In this document: in pieces, positions 22,388 to 22,473 of the stretch
How positions within the stretch are numbered: the first letter of the stretch is position 1
Layout: each line of letters starts with the position of its first letter
From: an uncultured Collinsella sp.
GTDB lineage: Bacteria > Actinomycetota > Coriobacteriia > Coriobacteriales > Coriobacteriaceae
Direction: 5' to 3'
Length of the DNA: 22,473 bases
Assembly: GCA_900542275.1 (NCBI GenBank)
Contig: UQMW01000039.1
Location: forward strand, 1 to 22,473
The notes under the pieces: model-generated
What the model was told of the DNA's origin: nothing
The model's input: the letters and a program-made list of their open reading frames with translations, nothing else
Databases searched by the model: none
Position numbers and translations under genes: made by a program

Positions 22388-22473
22388 AACGCCGATGTTT
22401 TGGTAGCGACAGCGAAAACCCGCCAGAGCGGCAATCTGCCTTTCAACTTCGGCGGCATGACCAGAAGGTCAAT
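22388..22473 (+). repeat. Nested palindromic repeat, copy 2 (cut by the window edge)
   Basis: AACGCCG (22388-22394), GCGACAGCGA (22405-22414), CGCCAGAGCG (22421-22430) and CGGCATGACCAGAAGGTC (22453-22470) occur in the same order as on the minus strand of the repeat at 14163-14334. The element runs on past the right edge, so the closing arm of its hairpin is not visible. It lies downstream of the RpiR gene in the same direction. Confidence 0.7.

Noticed and set aside
22159..22473. CRISPR array
   Set aside because: The repeats are few, imperfect and palindromic, with no regular spacers and no cas genes nearby.

Overview
The window looks like a chromosomal segment of a GC-rich actinomycete of the Coriobacteriia (Collinsella or a close relative). 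This is inferred from base composition, strong AGGAGG-type ribosome binding sites and gene content; no rRNA or other decisive marker is present. Nearly all long open frames antisense to the listed genes are shadows caused by GC-rich codon use.

Left part (1-5.5 kb, mostly minus strand). The left edge holds what may be the 3' end of a collagen-like gene on the plus strand. Next come the translation operon infC-rpmI-rplT (read right to left) with a strong terminator, a structured attenuator-like leader and a probable AUA start for infC. Behind the leader is a cluster of small palindromes bracketed by two copies of the 3' end of a tRNA-Leu(CAA) and its flank. The intact tRNA-Leu follows, then a transglutaminase-like protein, class II fructose-bisphosphate aldolase and a metallo-beta-lactamase-fold hydrolase.

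Middle part (5.5-14 kb). A bifunctional (p)ppGpp synthetase/hydrolase (Rel) is 15 bp downstream of a RecJ exonuclease fused to an SF2 helicase, probably in one transcript. A BASS-family transporter points the other way. A CutC protein and a GalT/HIT-like DUF4931 protein form a tightly coupled pair.

Right part (14-22.5 kb). A small lipoprotein gene is followed by carbohydrate genes: a glucose-type PTS EIIA, a GH1 6-phospho-beta-glucosidase, an AraC-type regulator divergent from a large GH106-like glycoside hydrolase, and an RpiR/SIS-type regulator. The likely theme is uptake and hydrolysis of plant or host glycosides, with phosphosugar sensing.

Intergenic regions carry long nested palindromes. 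One family occurs twice (14163-14334 and 22388 to the right edge), each copy just downstream of a gene and oriented with it, so it looks like a dispersed terminator-like repeat. No CRISPR array, insertion sequence, rRNA or obvious defence system was found.
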